From Mycobacterium sp. 1164966.3 (GTDB lineage Bacteria > Actinomycetota > Actinomycetes > Mycobacteriales > Mycobacteriaceae): a stretch of DNA of 64,000 bases. This document shows positions 62,124-64,000 of this stretch, one piece after another. The first letter of the stretch is position 1, and the number at the start of each line of letters is the position of its first letter. Both the position numbers and the translations under genes were made by a program. Location: NCBI RefSeq assembly GCF_001665395.1, contig NZ_LZSG01000044.1, positions 186,001 to 250,000 of the forward strand. The letters run 5' to 3'. The notes beneath the pieces are model-generated. The model was given only the letters and a program-made list of their open reading frames with translations, searched no databases and was not told the DNA's origin.

Positions 62124-63872
62124 ATGACAGTGGTAAATGCGTCGCCAACGATGAAAAGGCCAAATGCGCCGCAAGTCGAGAAGGTCGCCGCTCAGATCCT
62201 TAACGATTGTCTCATTGCTGATGGTTCTCTGCTAACTCCCGACAAGCAGATCTGGACCAGCTCCCGCCTCGCTGAACTGCACACGAACTATGTCGCCGCA
62301 CCCGACGTTTCGGCCAAGTCCTTCGCCGAGAAGCTCGCAATTCAACTGGCACCTTGCAGCCCGTCCGCCAGGCAGCTCTTCGCCGAGATCTACATCCTCA
62401 ACATCCTGCCGGTCTCGAACTTCACCACGCCCTACAAGCGCAAGGTCATCGAAGAGGTGCTGGAACCCTTAGAGCCGCCAGTTGCGTTAACTCCGGATGT
62501 TCTTGCGGCCTTCAACGAGGGCGTTTTCAACGGCGGGCCGGCCTGGAACAATCGCCGCTGGGCGCAGCTGTCGTTCCTGGTGGAGTTCGCGGAGTATTTC
62601 AAGAGCCAGGACCCAAGCATCCGCGCCCAGGCGAAGACAAGTCCCGAGGCGTTGCGGGACCTGGTCATGGACTCGCCCGGCCACCGCGAGCCAGCCCAGC
62701 GCCAAGCACTTTTGTACCTCTTCCAACCGCGCTACTACCCGCCGATGGTGAGTCAACAGCATCGCACCGCCCTTCGCGCAGCCTTCGCTACAGACAATCT
62801 TCCTGACGGCCCGACGAAGGACCTCGACGCCGACCTGCGCAACATCATCGACGCAATCGAAGCTCAAGCAGGCGGACCGGTCGACATATACGACGACATC
62901 TGGCGACCGAAGTGGCTCCCCGATAAGGAGGATCCCCAGCCCCCTGGTGGCAAAGACGCTGGCGCCGGCGGCGGATCCATGGGCGGATCATCGGACACCC
63001 CGTACACCGTGGCCGACATCGTCGCCGAAGGGTGCTTCCACTCGAAGGAGCGTCTCCAAAAGATGCTCGATCACTGGCGAGAGAACCTAAACCTCGTGCT
63101 GCAAGGAGCCCCGGGAACAGGAAAGACGTGGTTGGCGCGGCGCCTGGCACAAGCCCTCATCGGGACCCAAGCACCGGGAGCTATCCGAGCGGTGCAATTC
63201 CACCCCAACACCTCCTACGAGGACTTCGTCCGCGGCTGGCGGCCCACATCCGGTGGCCAGCTCGACCTGACTGACGGCGCTCTGCTGCAGCACGCCGATC
63301 GAGCTCGGCAGAATCCCGACGTTCCGCACGTCCTGGTCATCGAGGAGATCAACCGCGGCAACCCCGCCCAAGCGTTCGGTGAGATGCTCACCCTCATCGA
63401 GAAAAGCAAGCGGAACCCGGACGATGCGCTGGCCCTTAGCTATCCGAAATCCATCGCAGAGCAGTACTACTTGCCGGACAACCTGTACCTGCTTGGGACG
63501 ATGAATATCGCCGACCGGTCACTGGCTCTGGTCGACCTCGCCCTGCGCCGGCGGTTCAGCTACGAAACGCTCGAACCGGCGTTCACCGATGCCTGGGCGG
63601 CTGATCTCGCCAAGAAGCTGCCCAATGATCCGGGACTGGTGGAGACGATCCGCAGCCGTATTCATGACCTGAATACAACGATCGCGGAAGACCGCATGCT
63701 GGGACCTAATTTTGTGATCGGACAGAGCTTTCTGACTCCACTTCAGGCGCAGTCCGATGGAAAGGATTGGTACTTCGGCGTCATCGATACACAGATCGGC
63801 CCGCAACTGCAGGAGTACTGGTTCGACGCCAGCGAGAAAGCCGAGGCCGCCATAGCGGCCCTCAAAGCCTGA
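62124..63872 (+). CDS. mcrB: McrB-type AAA+ GTPase, type IV restriction
   Basis: A 582-residue protein. CAGGGAGACA precedes the ATG. The C-terminal AAA+ module is typical of McrB: Walker A GAPGTGKTWLAR near residue 327, FHPNTSYEDFVRGWRP, Walker B VLVIEEINRGN and the McrB signature GTMNIADRSLALVDLALRRRF. A Gly-rich linker (GKDAGAGGGSMGGSSD) separates it from about 270 N-terminal residues I do not recognise; that part should read the modified base or sequence. With McrC it forms a GTP-driven nuclease cutting modified foreign DNA. It is divergent from DISARM. Confidence 0.9.
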   Translation: MTVVNASPTMKRPNAPQVEKVAAQILNDCLIADGSLLTPDKQIWTSSRLAELHTNYVAAPDVSAKSFAEKLAIQLAPCSPSARQLFAEIYILNILPVSNFTTPYKRKVIEEVLEPLEPPVALTPDVLAAFNEGVFNGGPAWNNRRWAQLSFLVEFAEYFKSQDPSIRAQAKTSPEALRDLVMDSPGHREPAQRQALLYLFQPRYYPPMVSQQHRTALRAAFATDNLPDGPTKDLDADLRNIIDAIEAQAGGPVDIYDDIWRPKWLPDKEDPQPPGGKDAGAGGGSMGGSSDTPYTVADIVAEGCFHSKERLQKMLDHWRENLNLVLQGAPGTGKTWLARRLAQALIGTQAPGAIRAVQFHPNTSYEDFVRGWRPTSGGQLDLTDGALLQHADRARQNPDVPHVLVIEEINRGNPAQAFGEMLTLIEKSKRNPDDALALSYPKSIAEQYYLPDNLYLLGTMNIADRSLALVDLALRRRFSYETLEPAFTDAWAADLAKKLPNDPGLVETIRSRIHDLNTTIAEDRMLGPNFVIGQSFLTPLQAQSDGKDWYFGVIDTQIGPQLQEYWFDASEKAEAAIAALKA

Positions 63873-63886
63873 GCTTCGGGAGCACA

Positions 63887-64000
63887 GTGATCATCCTCGG
63901 GGAGGGAAAAACCAGCATCCCGGTGCGCAGCATGTGGTTCCTGCTCATCTATGCCTCAGAACTACTCGCCGAAATGCGGGCACCTGAACGAAACAAGATC
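63887..64000 (+). CDS. mcrC: McrC nuclease subunit, N-terminal fragment
   Basis: Cut by the right edge; 38 residues are visible. The GTG at 63887 has GGGAG 4 bases upstream and lies 14 bases after the mcrB stop. The start VIILGEGKTSIPVRSMWFLL then IYASELLAE matches the conserved McrC opening (IPVRN-x-YYLLLYA). The PD-(D/E)xK nuclease part would lie outside the window. Confidence 0.85.
   Translation, partial: MIILGEGKTSIPVRSMWFLLIYASELLAEMRAPERNKI

Noticed and set aside
47000..64000. BREX instead of DISARM because of the PglX-like methylase
   Set aside because: No PglZ, BrxC or Lon-like BrxL gene is present. The DrmA-DrmB(DUF1998)-DrmC(PLD) set with a SNF2 helicase is the DISARM class 1 arrangement.
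1..64000. CRISPR arrays
   Set aside because: No regularly spaced direct repeats with unique spacers were seen. The only repeats are the att copies and short paired arm sites.

Overview
The window is high-GC actinobacterial DNA and most likely comes from a non-tuberculous mycobacterium. The evidence is protein families typical of that genus: an LmeA/DUF2993 lipoprotein-like protein, an MPT64/TB22.2-like secreted protein, a Rv1318c-type membrane adenylate cyclase, Ddn-type nitroreductases, several cytochromes P450, AveC-family membrane proteins, paired FadE subunits and MbcT-like RES toxins. No rRNA or complete tRNA was found.

Three co-oriented 24-bp copies of what looks like the 3' end of tmRNA (ssrA) lie at 4219-4242, 8136-8159 and 45333-45356 on the minus strand. 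They divide the window into segments. I infer that genomic islands accumulated in tandem downstream of an ssrA gene lying to the right of the window. Left of the first copy is apparent core chromosome: LmeA-like protein, a GGDEF-EAL c-di-GMP enzyme, and an MPT64-like protein. From 4.2 to 8.1 kb is a decayed segment with a frameshifted Ddn paralogue, a frameshifted adenylate cyclase and a universal stress protein.

From 8.1 to 45.3 kb is a catabolic island. It encodes four intact P450s and one P450 remnant, a ferredoxin, a type I Baeyer-Villiger monooxygenase, an MpaB-type (DUF2236) oxygenase, an SDR, an epimerase-like reductase, a Zn alcohol dehydrogenase, two aldehyde dehydrogenases, an amidohydrolase and an epoxide-hydrolase-like protein. 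For CoA chemistry it has two AMP-forming acyl-CoA ligases, a two-subunit FadE pair, a hot-dog dehydratase, a crotonase and two family III CoA-transferases (one a tandem fusion). Three TetR regulators are present. The gene set fits ring hydroxylation, Baeyer-Villiger opening and beta-oxidation-like degradation of an alicyclic, terpenoid or steroid-like compound. The substrate cannot be read from sequence. Two promoters around the first TetR gene share an almost identical operator overlapping the -35 box.

From 45.3 kb to the right edge is a defence island. A minus-strand run of overlapping genes encodes a complete class 1 DISARM system (drmD-drmMI-drmA-drmB-drmC). It is followed by a translationally coupled excisionase-like gene and a RES toxin with an unusually long DUF2384-type antitoxin. 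A divergent mcrB-mcrC pair (mcrC cut by the window edge) adds a type IV restriction module.
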